Assembly (NCBI RefSeq): GCF_900104115.1
Contig: NZ_FNJM01000001.1
Location: 453,374-517,373, forward strand
DNA from: Clostridium gasigenes
GTDB lineage: Bacteria; Bacillota; Clostridia; Clostridiales; Clostridiaceae
Direction: 5' to 3'
Length of the DNA: 64,000 bases
In this document: piece by piece, positions 29,327 to 36,939 of the stretch
Position numbering within the stretch: the stretch's first letter is position 1
Layout: every line of letters starts with the position of its first letter
Translations under genes and position numbers: made by a program
The notes under the pieces: model-generated
Databases searched by the model: none
Seen by the model: only the letters and a program-made list of their open reading frames with translations
What the model was told of the DNA's origin: nothing

Positions 29327-30016
29327 ATGATTAAAGTTATTATAGTAGAAGATGATCCTATGGTAAGAGAAATAAATATTAAGTTTTTAAGTAAGGTAGA
29401 TGGATTTCAAGTTGTAGGAGAAGCTAGTAATATTGAAGGAGCCAAAAGTATTATTAATAATATAGAAGCAAACTTAATATTATTAGATGTTTTTTTGCCA
29501 GATGGAAAAGGTTTGGATTTGTTGAAATGGATTAGACTAAATGAAATACAAGTAGATACAATTTTAGTAACAGCAGATAAGGGAAGAACATCCGTTGATG
29601 AGGCCTTTAAATATGGAGCGGTAGATTATCTTATAAAACCATTTAAATATGAAAGATTTAAAGAAGCTTTATCAAAATATAGAGAAAGATTTAATAGATT
29701 TAAAAAACTAGATAGTCTAGATCAAGAAATTATAGATGAGTATATTTTTAAAACAGCCCCTGGTAATAAGTTGCAAAAACAGGATGAAGTAGAGATAAAT
29801 AAGGGTTTGAATATAAAAACATATAATAAAATAGTACAGTTTATGAAAGGTAATAAAGAAGCAAAGTTAACAGCGGAGGAAATTGCAAATGGGAGCGGAC
29901 TTGCAAGGGTAACAGCAAGAAGGTATTTAGAAAAAATGGGAGAAGAGGGAAAAGTAGATATTGTTCAAGAATACGGAAGAATAGGAAGACCCACTAATTT
30001 TTATATAATAAAATAA
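29327..30016 (+). CDS. Response regulator, CitB/DcuR type
   Basis: Receiver domain (residues 1-120) with acidic pocket VEDDP, phospho-acceptor Asp near residue 54 (LILLDVFLPDGKG) and Lys in LIKPFKYE, plus a C-terminal winged-helix DNA-binding domain (about 160-229; TAEEIANGSGLARVTARRYL) as in CitB-family regulators. I chose the ATG at 29327 because GGGAG lies 8 bases before it; the longer frame from 29285 would overlap the kinase. The large dyads between here and the reductase gene are its probable targets. Confidence 0.9.
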   Translation: MIKVIIVEDDPMVREINIKFLSKVDGFQVVGEASNIEGAKSIINNIEANLILLDVFLPDGKGLDLLKWIRLNEIQVDTILVTADKGRTSVDEAFKYGAVDYLIKPFKYERFKEALSKYRERFNRFKKLDSLDQEIIDEYIFKTAPGNKLQKQDEVEINKGLNIKTYNKIVQFMKGNKEAKLTAEEIANGSGLARVTARRYLEKMGEEGKVDIVQEYGRIGRPTNFYIIK

Positions 30017-30034
30017 AAATAGATCAGAATTTTA

Positions 30035-30070
30035 GAGGCCACTGAAAAATTCTTGTTTTTCAGTGGCCTT
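30035..30070 (+). terminator. Terminator-like hairpin
   Basis: AGGCCACTGAAAAA / TTTTTCAGTGGCCT, a strong stem but with a weak T run after it (TGAATTT). Confidence 0.6.
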
Positions 30071-30075
30071 GAATT

Positions 30076-30100
30076 TATTAGTTATTTTTTGAAGTCCTCC
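30076..30100. repeat. Dispersed palindromic repeat, right arm
   Basis: TTATTAGTTATTTTTTGAAG then TCCTCC matches the family right arm, directly before the GACCA dyad. Confidence 0.5.
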
Positions 30101-30214
30101 TTAGACCAAAAAGACCAAAATAAACAATAAGACCATAATATTGATTGTTTAAAAATTAACGAATATACTATGGTCATAAGCAACAGTATAAAAATTTGGT
30201 CTATATGGTCTAAG
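30100..30214. promoter_or_regulatory. Nested GACCA/TGGTC dyad upstream of the reductase
   Basis: GACCA at 30104, 30113 and 30131 is mirrored by TGGTC at 30171, 30197 and 30206. The outer 21-base arms (30100-30120 and 30194-30214) match at 18 of 21 positions as inverted repeats. It lies between the response regulator and the reductase lipoprotein gene and is probably an operator array, perhaps for that regulator. Confidence 0.55.
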
Positions 30215-30227
30215 TCACTTTTGAAAA

Positions 30228-30257
30228 AATAATATACTGATTTACTAGTATATTATT
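30228..30257. promoter_or_regulatory. Perfect 11-base inverted repeat near the reductase promoter
   Basis: AATAATATACT - eight bases - AGTATATTATT, 50 bases before the reductase ATG. It may overlap the promoter. Confidence 0.45.
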
Positions 30258-30308
30258 GTTTTAGAGTGCCTAAAACAAATTAATAATATTAATTAGGAGG
30301 ATACACTT

Positions 30309-31730
30309 ATGAAAAAGAAAATTTTAGCGTTAGTAATGACAGTTGCAATACTTGTACCAACAGCATTAATTGGTTGTGGTAGCAAGACAGAAACTGCAGA
30401 TATTGTAATTATAGGAGCAGGTGGTGCTGGTTTATCAGCAGCGGTTCAAGCAAAACAAGATGGATTAGAAAATGTTGTTCTTTTAGAAAAAATGCCGATG
30501 GTTGGTGGAAACACTAATAGAGCTACTGGTGGATTAAATGCAGCAGAAACTCCACAACAAAAGGCTAAGAATATAGAAGATTCAGTAGAAGTTATGATAG
30601 AAGATACTATGAAGGGTGGATATGAAAAAAATAACCCTGAATTAGTTAAAAAATTAGCTAATGAAGCTAAGGATTCTGTTAAGTGGTTAACAGATTTAGG
30701 CGCAGATTTATCAGATGTTGGTAAAATGGCAGGAGCTACAAATTACAGAACTCATAGACCTACAGGTGGAGCTGCAGTAGGAGCACATCTAGTTGATACT
30801 TTAAAGATAGCAGCAGAAAAAGAAAATGTAGATTTAAGATTATGGAATGATGCTAAGGAAATAGTTTTAGATAAAGAAGGAAATGTTTCAGGAATCAAAG
30901 TAACTAATAAAGATGGTAAAGAATACACTATAAAAACTAAAGCTGTAGTTTTAACAGCTGGTGGGTTCTCAGCTAATCAAGAAATGGTTGTTAAAAACAA
31001 TCCAGAACTAAAAGGATTTGCAACAACTAACCATAATGGTGCCACTGGTGATGGTATTATTTTAGGAGAAAAAGCAGGTGCTTCACTAGTTGACATGGTA
31101 GAAATACAAACTCATCCAACTGTTGTACCAGAAAAGGCAGTAATGGTAACAGAAGCTGTAAGAGGTAACGGTGCAATACTTATAAATAAAGATAGTAAAA
31201 GATTCACAAGTGAATTATTAACAAGAGATGTTGTTTCAAAGGCTATATTAGAACAAAAAGATGGCGTAGCATATTTATTCTTTGATGATGGTTTAAGAAA
31301 AAGCTTAAAGGCTACAGAAGAATATTTTAATATGGGATTAGTTACAGAAGCAGATACAGTAGAAGAATTAGCAGAAAAATTATCATTAGATAAAGCTACA
31401 ATGGCTGAAACAGTAAAAAAATATAATGATGCAGTAGTAGCTAAAAATGATTCGGAATTTAAAAGAGATGACCTTCCAAGACAATTAAACGAAGGTAAGG
31501 TTTATGCAATACTTGTAACACCAGCAGTTCATCACACAATGGGTGGATTAAAGATAAATACTAATGCAGAAGTATTAAACACAGAAAACAATGTAATTCC
31601 AGGATTATTTGCAGCAGGAGAAGTTACTGGAGGCGTACACGGTGGTAACAGATTAGGTGGAAATGCTTTAGCAGATATAGTTACATTTGGTAGAACAGCA
31701 GGAAAGAATGCAACAGAATTTGTAAAATAG
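30309..31730 (+). CDS. Secreted FAD-dependent reductase lipoprotein (fumarate/urocanate reductase-like)
   Basis: Flavoprotein of the FrdA/flavocytochrome c group, anchored outside the membrane. Lipoprotein signal with lipobox LIGC (Cys near residue 23). The FAD-binding motif IVIIGAGGAGLSAAVQAKQ follows, then NTNRATGGLNAAET, THPTVV, the active-site-like TPAVHHTMGGL and the C-terminal GGVHGGNRLGGNALADIVTFG, all typical of the family. It has no haem or FMN domain of its own. The next gene encodes a small FMN-binding lipoprotein that could pass electrons to it. Natural acceptor (fumarate, urocanate, acrylate or other) cannot be read from sequence. Confidence 0.9.
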   Translation: MKKKILALVMTVAILVPTALIGCGSKTETADIVIIGAGGAGLSAAVQAKQDGLENVVLLEKMPMVGGNTNRATGGLNAAETPQQKAKNIEDSVEVMIEDTMKGGYEKNNPELVKKLANEAKDSVKWLTDLGADLSDVGKMAGATNYRTHRPTGGAAVGAHLVDTLKIAAEKENVDLRLWNDAKEIVLDKEGNVSGIKVTNKDGKEYTIKTKAVVLTAGGFSANQEMVVKNNPELKGFATTNHNGATGDGIILGEKAGASLVDMVEIQTHPTVVPEKAVMVTEAVRGNGAILINKDSKRFTSELLTRDVVSKAILEQKDGVAYLFFDDGLRKSLKATEEYFNMGLVTEADTVEELAEKLSLDKATMAETVKKYNDAVVAKNDSEFKRDDLPRQLNEGKVYAILVTPAVHHTMGGLKINTNAEVLNTENNVIPGLFAAGEVTGGVHGGNRLGGNALADIVTFGRTAGKNATEFVK

Positions 31731-31779
31731 TAACATTTAAATATTAGAATAGAGATAATATAACTAGGAGTGATTTAAT

Positions 31780-32124
31780 ATGAAGAAGATAACTACAATA
31801 TTAGCAACTATAGCAATATCAGCATCTATGTTAGTTGGATGTGGTGGTGGAAAATATAATGATGGTACTTATACTGGAGAGGGACAAGGTGCTTCAGGGA
31901 AAATAAAAGTTGAAGTAACAGTTCAAAAGGGTAAAATAGCAGATATAAAATTAGTTGAACATAATGAAACTAAAACATTAGTTGATGGAGTTAAGGATAA
32001 CGTAATTCCAGAAATAATAAAAAAACAATCAGTTGAAGGTGTAGAAGCTGTATCAGGAGCTACAAATTCATCAAAGGGAGTAATAGAAGCTGTTAATAAA
32101 GCAATAGAAACAGCAGTAAAATAG
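31780..32124 (+). CDS. FMN-binding domain lipoprotein
   Basis: Small extracytosolic protein, 114 residues. The lipoprotein signal ends at LVGC (Cys near residue 21). The rest is one FMN_bind domain: DGTYTGEGQGASGKIKVEV, then VSGATNSSKGV, whose SGAT Thr is the site where ApbE-type transferases attach FMN through a phosphoester bond. It follows the reductase gene by 49 bases with its own AGGAG site, in one operon. Together they look like a two-protein extracellular reductase with a covalent flavin electron carrier. No apbE or membrane quinol or NADH donor is encoded nearby. Confidence 0.9.
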   Translation: MKKITTILATIAISASMLVGCGGGKYNDGTYTGEGQGASGKIKVEVTVQKGKIADIKLVEHNETKTLVDGVKDNVIPEIIKKQSVEGVEAVSGATNSSKGVIEAVNKAIETAVK

Positions 32125-32139
32125 GGAAAAAAATTTACT

Positions 32140-32182
32140 ATGCCTATAATGGATTTTAAAAAATCTGTTATAGGCATTTTTC
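32140..32182 (+). terminator. Rho-independent terminator
   Basis: TGCCTATAA / TTATAGGCA with an inner ATTTT/AAAT stem, followed by TTTTTC. Confidence 0.85.
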
Positions 32183-32190
32183 ATATTAAT

Positions 32191-32235
32191 ATTTAGTATA
32201 TATATTAAATATATGATATAATATATATACTAAAT
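32191..32235. promoter_or_regulatory. Perfect 17-base AT dyad containing the riboswitch promoter
   Basis: Arms 32191-32207 and 32219-32235 are exact reverse complements (ATTTAGTATATATATTA). TATAAT at 32217-32222 is a good -10 box, placing the RNA start just before the aptamer. The dyad may be an operator laid over the promoter. Confidence 0.55.
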
Positions 32236-32242
32236 ATATAAA

Positions 32243-32333
32243 ACAATGGGCAAATTTAGAGAAATCTAGAGGCGCAAAGCTAAAGGGGCTAAGGGATTTA
32301 AAACTATGCCAGCCAGTTGCTAAAGGACTTTTT
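32243..32333 (+). ncRNA. Cyclic di-GMP-I riboswitch (GEMM-I)
   Basis: The aptamer is recognisable from GGGCAAA, a stem TTTAGA-GAAA-TCTAGA capped by a GAAA tetraloop, the conserved GGCGCAAAGCTAAAGGGGCT and TATGCCAGCCAGTTGC in order. It is followed 46 bases later by an intrinsic terminator, so it probably controls transcription of the diguanylate cyclase gene. Established knowledge: GEMM-I aptamers bind c-di-GMP. Direction of control (off or on) would need the alternative pairing to be worked out. Confidence 0.88.
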
Positions 32334-32378
32334 GCAAGGACTTTATAATAGATATAAACCTATGTAAATATGTTTTTA

Positions 32379-32417
32379 GAATTACCCTTTATTTTTAATA
32401 AGGGGTAATTTTTTATT
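32379..32417 (+). terminator. Expression-platform terminator of the riboswitch
   Basis: AATTACCCTT / AAGGGGTAATT followed by TTTTTATTTTT, between the aptamer and the cyclase gene. Confidence 0.85.
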
Positions 32418-32501
32418 TTTATAAGAGATATATGAGCTCAGTCTTACTTTAGATAATAAATAACTAAAATAAATTATAAATTTTAAGGGGTATGGTATCT
32501 A

Positions 32502-34274
32502 ATGAGTAATTTAAGGGGGAGAAAAAAATCAATAATAGTAATATCAATACTTATAATAGTAATATTAAAAGTATTAGTAGCTAGGAACTTTAAGGGTGAA
32601 GTAAATAGCGAAGTAATTAAAAATAACTTAAAAATAAGAATAAATGAATGTAAGTTTGTTTATGAGAATATGGAGGAAAGTGAAGAGAAATATAAAAAAT
32701 TACTTGAAACAGAGGAAGAATCATTTAAAAAAGGTGTATATTCCTCAGCGTTAGTACAATTTTATATAATGAAAAATGATGATGAAAAAATCATTAAATA
32801 TGGGAAGGAAGCAGTGGAAAACTATAATAAAGTTAAAGGGGGAGAATATTATTCAATTGAGGAGAAAGAAAATTTAGCATGGGCCCTGTTTAAAACAGGT
32901 AAATATTCAGAAAGTTTGCAAAAAACAAGTGAATTGATTCAAATAATTACTTCAAGTGGCAATGAAATTTTAACAACTGATGAACTTAAAGATACAGAAG
33001 CATTTGTATATTCAATGCTTTTATGTATATATTCGAAATTAGGAATATTTGATAAAGCAGAACTTTATTATAATAAGCTATGTGAAATAGAATTAACTCC
33101 TCAGTTACAAGCTTCAAAAGGCGATAAAATAGCTATGAGTAAAACTATATATGCAGAAGAAATTAGTGATTTAGATTTAATGAAAAAGTATGCAGAAGAA
33201 TGTTATGAAATACGCTTAATGTATGATAAAGAAAAGGGAAATAAATCAGCAGATTCAGTAATTTTAAATTTAGCAATTGCTAATGTAAAGCTTGGTGAAT
33301 TTGAAGTAGCTATTAAACAGATAAAAAAATCTGAAGAGTTTTTTATTAGTGTTGGTGATTCTGATGGAATAAGTAACACATATTTTGTTTATGCACAATA
33401 TTATGCGAAAGTAAACCAAAATGAATTAGCAATAGAATATTATAAAAAAACAATTAACTTATATAATGAATTAGAAGATTATTATAACTTACAACTTAGT
33501 GTTTATGAATTTATAAAATTTTTAAAAGAGAATGATAAAAAAGAAGACATTAATAAATACTATGAGATTTTTTATGATATATCAAAGAAAATAAGTGAAA
33601 GTAAAGATATAAACGAATTATTATCACAAATTATTAATAAAAATTATGAGTTAAATAATAACGCATTAGAGCTTTTAGAGAATGAATCAAAATCAGATAA
33701 AAGGAATATAATTATAGGAGGTATAGTGATAATTGTACTTAGTGCAATGGTTATAAGAATGGATTTTCTAATTAAAAAGAAAGATGAAAGTGAAAAGATA
33801 CTGGAAAAAGTAGCAAATACTGATTATTTAACTGAAATTAATACTAGAGCTTATGGAGAAAAACTTATTTTAGATGAAATAAATAAAAATAACAAATTTT
33901 CTATGGCTATAATAGATATAGATAACTTTAAAAATATAAATGATAGCTATGGGCACATTTTTGGAGATGTTATATTAAAAAAAATCGCAAAAAAACTAAA
34001 AGAAAGCATAGATAGTAAGGATATTATTGCTAGGTTTGGCGGAGAGGAATTTATAATAGCATTTGTAGGTAAAGATAAGGATGAAGCAAAAGAAATATTA
34101 GATGAAATAAGAATAGATGTTAATAATATAATCTTTGAACATAATGTGAAGGCTTCATTTAGTGCAGGTATTGAAGAATGGGATAAAACAAGTTTTGACT
34201 TAGTTATAAAAAAAGCAGATGAATTACTTTATAAAGCAAAAAGAGAAGGAAAAAATAAAGTTGTTAATAGATAA
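32502..34274 (+). CDS. TPR diguanylate cyclase, membrane bound
   Basis: Makes c-di-GMP from two GTP. TM1 near residues 10-26, a long TPR-like helical region (about 50-390) on the far side of the membrane, TM2 near 403-420, then a GGDEF domain (430-590) with an intact active site GGEEF near residue 513. The inhibitory I-site (RxxD, five residues before it) reads DSKD, so the Arg is missing and classic product inhibition is unlikely. A c-di-GMP riboswitch in its leader may provide feedback instead. AAGGGG lies 11 bases before the ATG. Confidence 0.9.
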   Translation: MSNLRGRKKSIIVISILIIVILKVLVARNFKGEVNSEVIKNNLKIRINECKFVYENMEESEEKYKKLLETEEESFKKGVYSSALVQFYIMKNDDEKIIKYGKEAVENYNKVKGGEYYSIEEKENLAWALFKTGKYSESLQKTSELIQIITSSGNEILTTDELKDTEAFVYSMLLCIYSKLGIFDKAELYYNKLCEIELTPQLQASKGDKIAMSKTIYAEEISDLDLMKKYAEECYEIRLMYDKEKGNKSADSVILNLAIANVKLGEFEVAIKQIKKSEEFFISVGDSDGISNTYFVYAQYYAKVNQNELAIEYYKKTINLYNELEDYYNLQLSVYEFIKFLKENDKKEDINKYYEIFYDISKKISESKDINELLSQIINKNYELNNNALELLENESKSDKRNIIIGGIVIIVLSAMVIRMDFLIKKKDESEKILEKVANTDYLTEINTRAYGEKLILDEINKNNKFSMAIIDIDNFKNINDSYGHIFGDVILKKIAKKLKESIDSKDIIARFGGEEFIIAFVGKDKDEAKEILDEIRIDVNNIIFEHNVKASFSAGIEEWDKTSFDLVIKKADELLYKAKREGKNKVVNR

Positions 34275-34362
34275 TTATTTACTACATCTCTAAACAATAA
34301 CAAGTTAGTATTCTTGTATTTACTAATATGCCTAATAAAATAAGAATTTAATGGAGGTATTT

Positions 34363-34845
34363 ATGAAAATTACTATTGTATACGGAACAAACTATGGTAC
34401 GTCTGAAAAGGTTGCTAATATTCTTAAAGATAAATTAAAGGGGCAAGTCACCCTTGTAAATATTAAAACCTCACCTAACGTAGATTTAAGTAAAATAGAT
34501 AAGCTTATAATTGGAGGATCAATTAAAATTGGACAAATACCTAAAGAGTTGAAAAGATGGATAAACAATAATTTATCTGAAATTATAGCTAAAAAACCTT
34601 ACTTATATATGTGTGCAGGAGAAGAAGATGAGGAAAAGTTAAAAGCAATATGGGAAATGAATTATCCGAAAAAAATATTAGAAAGTGCAGTATGTAAAAC
34701 CTTTGTTGGAGGAGAGATGGACATTACTAAGTTAAATTTCTTTATGAAGACATTATTGAAAATAGTTAAAGGTAAATTAGAAAGTAGCTCTAATTTAAAA
34801 GATGATTCTATAGAAAATTTATCTAATTTAATAAACAGTAAATAG
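34363..34845 (+). CDS. Flavodoxin-domain protein (HemG-like)
   Basis: FMN-binding flavodoxin fold, 160 residues. The phosphate-binding loop is YGTNYGTSEKVA at the N-terminus and LIIGGSIKIGQIPKELKRWI matches the flavodoxin_5/HemG-like group rather than electron-transfer flavodoxins. The role is unknown; HemG-type members oxidise protoporphyrinogen, but no haem genes are nearby. GGAGG lies 5 bases before the ATG at 34363, preferred to the ATG at 34351. It stands alone. Confidence 0.8.
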   Translation: MKITIVYGTNYGTSEKVANILKDKLKGQVTLVNIKTSPNVDLSKIDKLIIGGSIKIGQIPKELKRWINNNLSEIIAKKPYLYMCAGEEDEEKLKAIWEMNYPKKILESAVCKTFVGGEMDITKLNFFMKTLLKIVKGKLESSSNLKDDSIENLSNLINSK

Positions 34846-34946
34846 TATTTAGAGGGTCTTAGTCAGACGAAAAAAATAAGAAAAATAAGAATAGGTTTCA
34901 TAATTAACGGATTAACTATATAATCTTATATATAAATAAAAAAGAG

Positions 34947-35906
34947 GTGTTTACAATAGTTAAACAATTAGTAACAAATGATATAAAAGAATATTTTTAT
35001 AGTGTAAATTATCCAAGTTATGAAAAAGATTTATGTAATATAGAAATGAAATCTTTATTTAATAAAATCCCAGAAAATAAATATATTTTCTCGCATCATT
35101 ATGTGGACCCATCAAGAAGTCCTTTTGTAAAAGAAAGTATATCAGTAATATATTCAGAAGATACATTAGAAGATATAGTGAAAAAAATTGTAGATAATAA
35201 ATTAGCTTATGATGACTTTAAGGTGTGTTATATAAAAATTGAAGGTGGAGACATTGGATATAAGGAAAGGCTTAGGAGTGTACGAGAAATAGGATTAGTT
35301 GTTATAGGAGAATCAGAAATGTATAAGCCCAAAGTTACCCTTGGAGTAACTAATGTTGATGGCAAATGGATATTTGGAATATACGAAAAAAATAACTGTG
35401 AATGGTATAATCATGATAAAAAGCCTTATTCGTATTCTAATTCATTAACTTTAAGAATGTCTAGATCATTAGTTAACATAGCGGTAGGTAATGATTTAAA
35501 CTGTAGCATAATTGATCCTTGTTGTGGAATTGGTACAGTTGTTATAGAAGCACTTTCAATGGGACTTAACATTAAAGGTTATGAAATTAATAAAAGTATT
35601 TCTAATAATGCTAAGAAAAATTTAGAGTTTCTAAATTTTGAAGAGGTTATAACAACAGGGGACATGCATACTATAGAAGAGAGATTTGATATAGCTATTG
35701 TAGATATTCCTTATGGCATATTTACACATACAACACTTAAAGATCAGACAGATATTATAAAAACTGCACGAAGAATTGCAGACAAGGTTATTATTGTTAC
35801 ATTTGAAGAAATGGATGATTTAATAATTTCATCTGGATTTAATATTGTTGATAAATGTACGTTAGCTAAGGGAACTTTTATAAGATACATAAATATATGT
35901 AATTAG
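34947..35906 (+). CDS. TRM11-like RNA methyltransferase (UPF0020 type)
   Basis: SAM-dependent methylase, probably acting on tRNA or rRNA. The N-terminal 160 residues are divergent; the C-terminal Rossmann domain has IDPCCGIGTVVIEAL (SAM motif I) and VDIPYGIF in place of the usual (D/N)PPY catalytic motif. The start is unusual: the only standard codon near the expected N-terminus is GTG at 34947, which overlaps the GAGGTG ribosome binding site, and no ATG is available until well inside. A rare ATA at 34956, 8 bases after AGAGG, is an alternative. Terminator follows. Confidence 0.78.
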   Translation: MFTIVKQLVTNDIKEYFYSVNYPSYEKDLCNIEMKSLFNKIPENKYIFSHHYVDPSRSPFVKESISVIYSEDTLEDIVKKIVDNKLAYDDFKVCYIKIEGGDIGYKERLRSVREIGLVVIGESEMYKPKVTLGVTNVDGKWIFGIYEKNNCEWYNHDKKPYSYSNSLTLRMSRSLVNIAVGNDLNCSIIDPCCGIGTVVIEALSMGLNIKGYEINKSISNNAKKNLEFLNFEEVITTGDMHTIEERFDIAIVDIPYGIFTHTTLKDQTDIIKTARRIADKVIIVTFEEMDDLIISSGFNIVDKCTLAKGTFIRYINICN

Positions 35907-35908
35907 AA

Positions 35909-35952
35909 TAGTGCATTAAAAGTTATTATTACTTTTAATGCACTATTTTTTT
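35909..35952 (+). terminator. Rho-independent terminator
   Basis: TAGTGCATTAAAAGT / ACTTTTAATGCACTA with a seven-base loop, followed by seven T. Confidence 0.9.
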
Positions 35953-36070
35953 ATCTAGTATAAGTAGAATATTAAAAATTAAAGTTGAATTTAAGCTGGA
36001 CTTAAGTTAAAATATCTAAAATGCAATTAAAAAATTACATTTTAGAGTATAGAGAGAGAGGTATGATAAA

Positions 36071-36718
36071 ATGGAAGCGATAAAATGGTTTATTGATGTG
36101 TTTATGCATTTAGATATATATTTAGAGGGAATCATAAATACTTATGGAATGTTAACGTATGTATTGTTATTTCTAATAATATTCTGTGAAACAGGATTAG
36201 TAATTACTCCTATTTTACCAGGTGATTCTTTAATTTTTGCAGCAGCAGCATTTGCAGGTCTTGGAGTTTTAAACATATTTATCTTAATAGGAGTAGTTGT
36301 AGTAGCAGCTATATTAGGAGATGCAGTTAATTATCTTATAGGAAATAAATTGGGTGATAAACTTATAAATAATGGGAATAGATTTATTAAAAAATCATAT
36401 ATAGACAAAACACATTCTTTTTATGACAAGTACGGCGGTAAAACAATTATAATTGCAAGGTTTATTCCAATAGTGCGTACTTTTGCACCATTTGTTGCTG
36501 GCGTTACTAATATGAAATATAAGGAATTCTTATTATTTAACGCAATTGGTGGTGTGTTTTGGGGGTTATTAGTATCTGGAGTAGGATATTTCTTTGGAAA
36601 TATTAAATTTGTACAAGAAAACTTTACAATAGTAGTATTGGGAATTATATTTGTATCTATTTTACCAGCTATAGTAGAAGTGGTTAAACATAAGATGTCT
36701 AAAAATACTGAAGTTTAA
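36071..36718 (+). CDS. DedA family membrane protein
   Basis: Member of the DedA/VTT superfamily, implicated in flipping lipid carriers such as undecaprenyl phosphate across the membrane and in drug resistance and proton homeostasis. About five membrane segments; the diagnostic ARFIPIVRTFAPFVAGVT motif sits near residues 125-143, and an acidic cluster FCETGLVITPILPGDSLIF (near 40-58) has the conserved Glu and Asp. 215 residues is normal. AGAGAGAGG precedes the ATG at a suitable distance. Monocistronic. Confidence 0.92.
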   Translation: MEAIKWFIDVFMHLDIYLEGIINTYGMLTYVLLFLIIFCETGLVITPILPGDSLIFAAAAFAGLGVLNIFILIGVVVVAAILGDAVNYLIGNKLGDKLINNGNRFIKKSYIDKTHSFYDKYGGKTIIIARFIPIVRTFAPFVAGVTNMKYKEFLLFNAIGGVFWGLLVSGVGYFFGNIKFVQENFTIVVLGIIFVSILPAIVEVVKHKMSKNTEV

Positions 36719-36738
36719 AATTTATATTAATAAGGCAA

Positions 36739-36773
36739 GAAAACCCCATGTACAAGTGAAGTACACGGGGTTT
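36739..36773 (+). terminator. Terminator-like hairpin
   Basis: AAAACCCCATGTAC / GTACACGGGGTTT, strong stem with one mismatch; only a short T run follows. Confidence 0.6.
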
Positions 36774-36790
36774 GTAATATTGATACTAAT

Positions 36791-36874
36791 TTAAGGCATT
36801 TACAGAAAAATAAACCAATCCAATTCGACAGTCTATTTGCTGCCTTGATTAATTATTTTTCAAGTGCCTTAAAT
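36791..36874. repeat. Dispersed palindromic repeat, full copy
   Basis: TTAAGGCATTTACAGAAAAA at one end and ATTATTTTTCAAGTGCCTTA at the other are inverted repeats about 84 bases across, just upstream of the merR promoter. Confidence 0.65.
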
Positions 36875-36886
36875 TAAAATAAACTG

Positions 36887-36917
36887 TTGACATTAACCCT
36901 ACGTAAAGGGATATAGT
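36887..36917 (+). promoter_or_regulatory. MerR-type promoter with 19-bp spacer
   Basis: TTGACA (36887-36892) and TATAGT (36912-36917) are 19 bases apart. A dyad ACCCTACGTAAAGGGAT fills the spacer. This over-long spacer with an operator in it is the hallmark of promoters twisted open by MerR-family activators, here most likely the TipAS regulator controlling its own gene. Confidence 0.75.
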
Positions 36918-36939
36918 TATATTATAAGGAGGTGACAGC

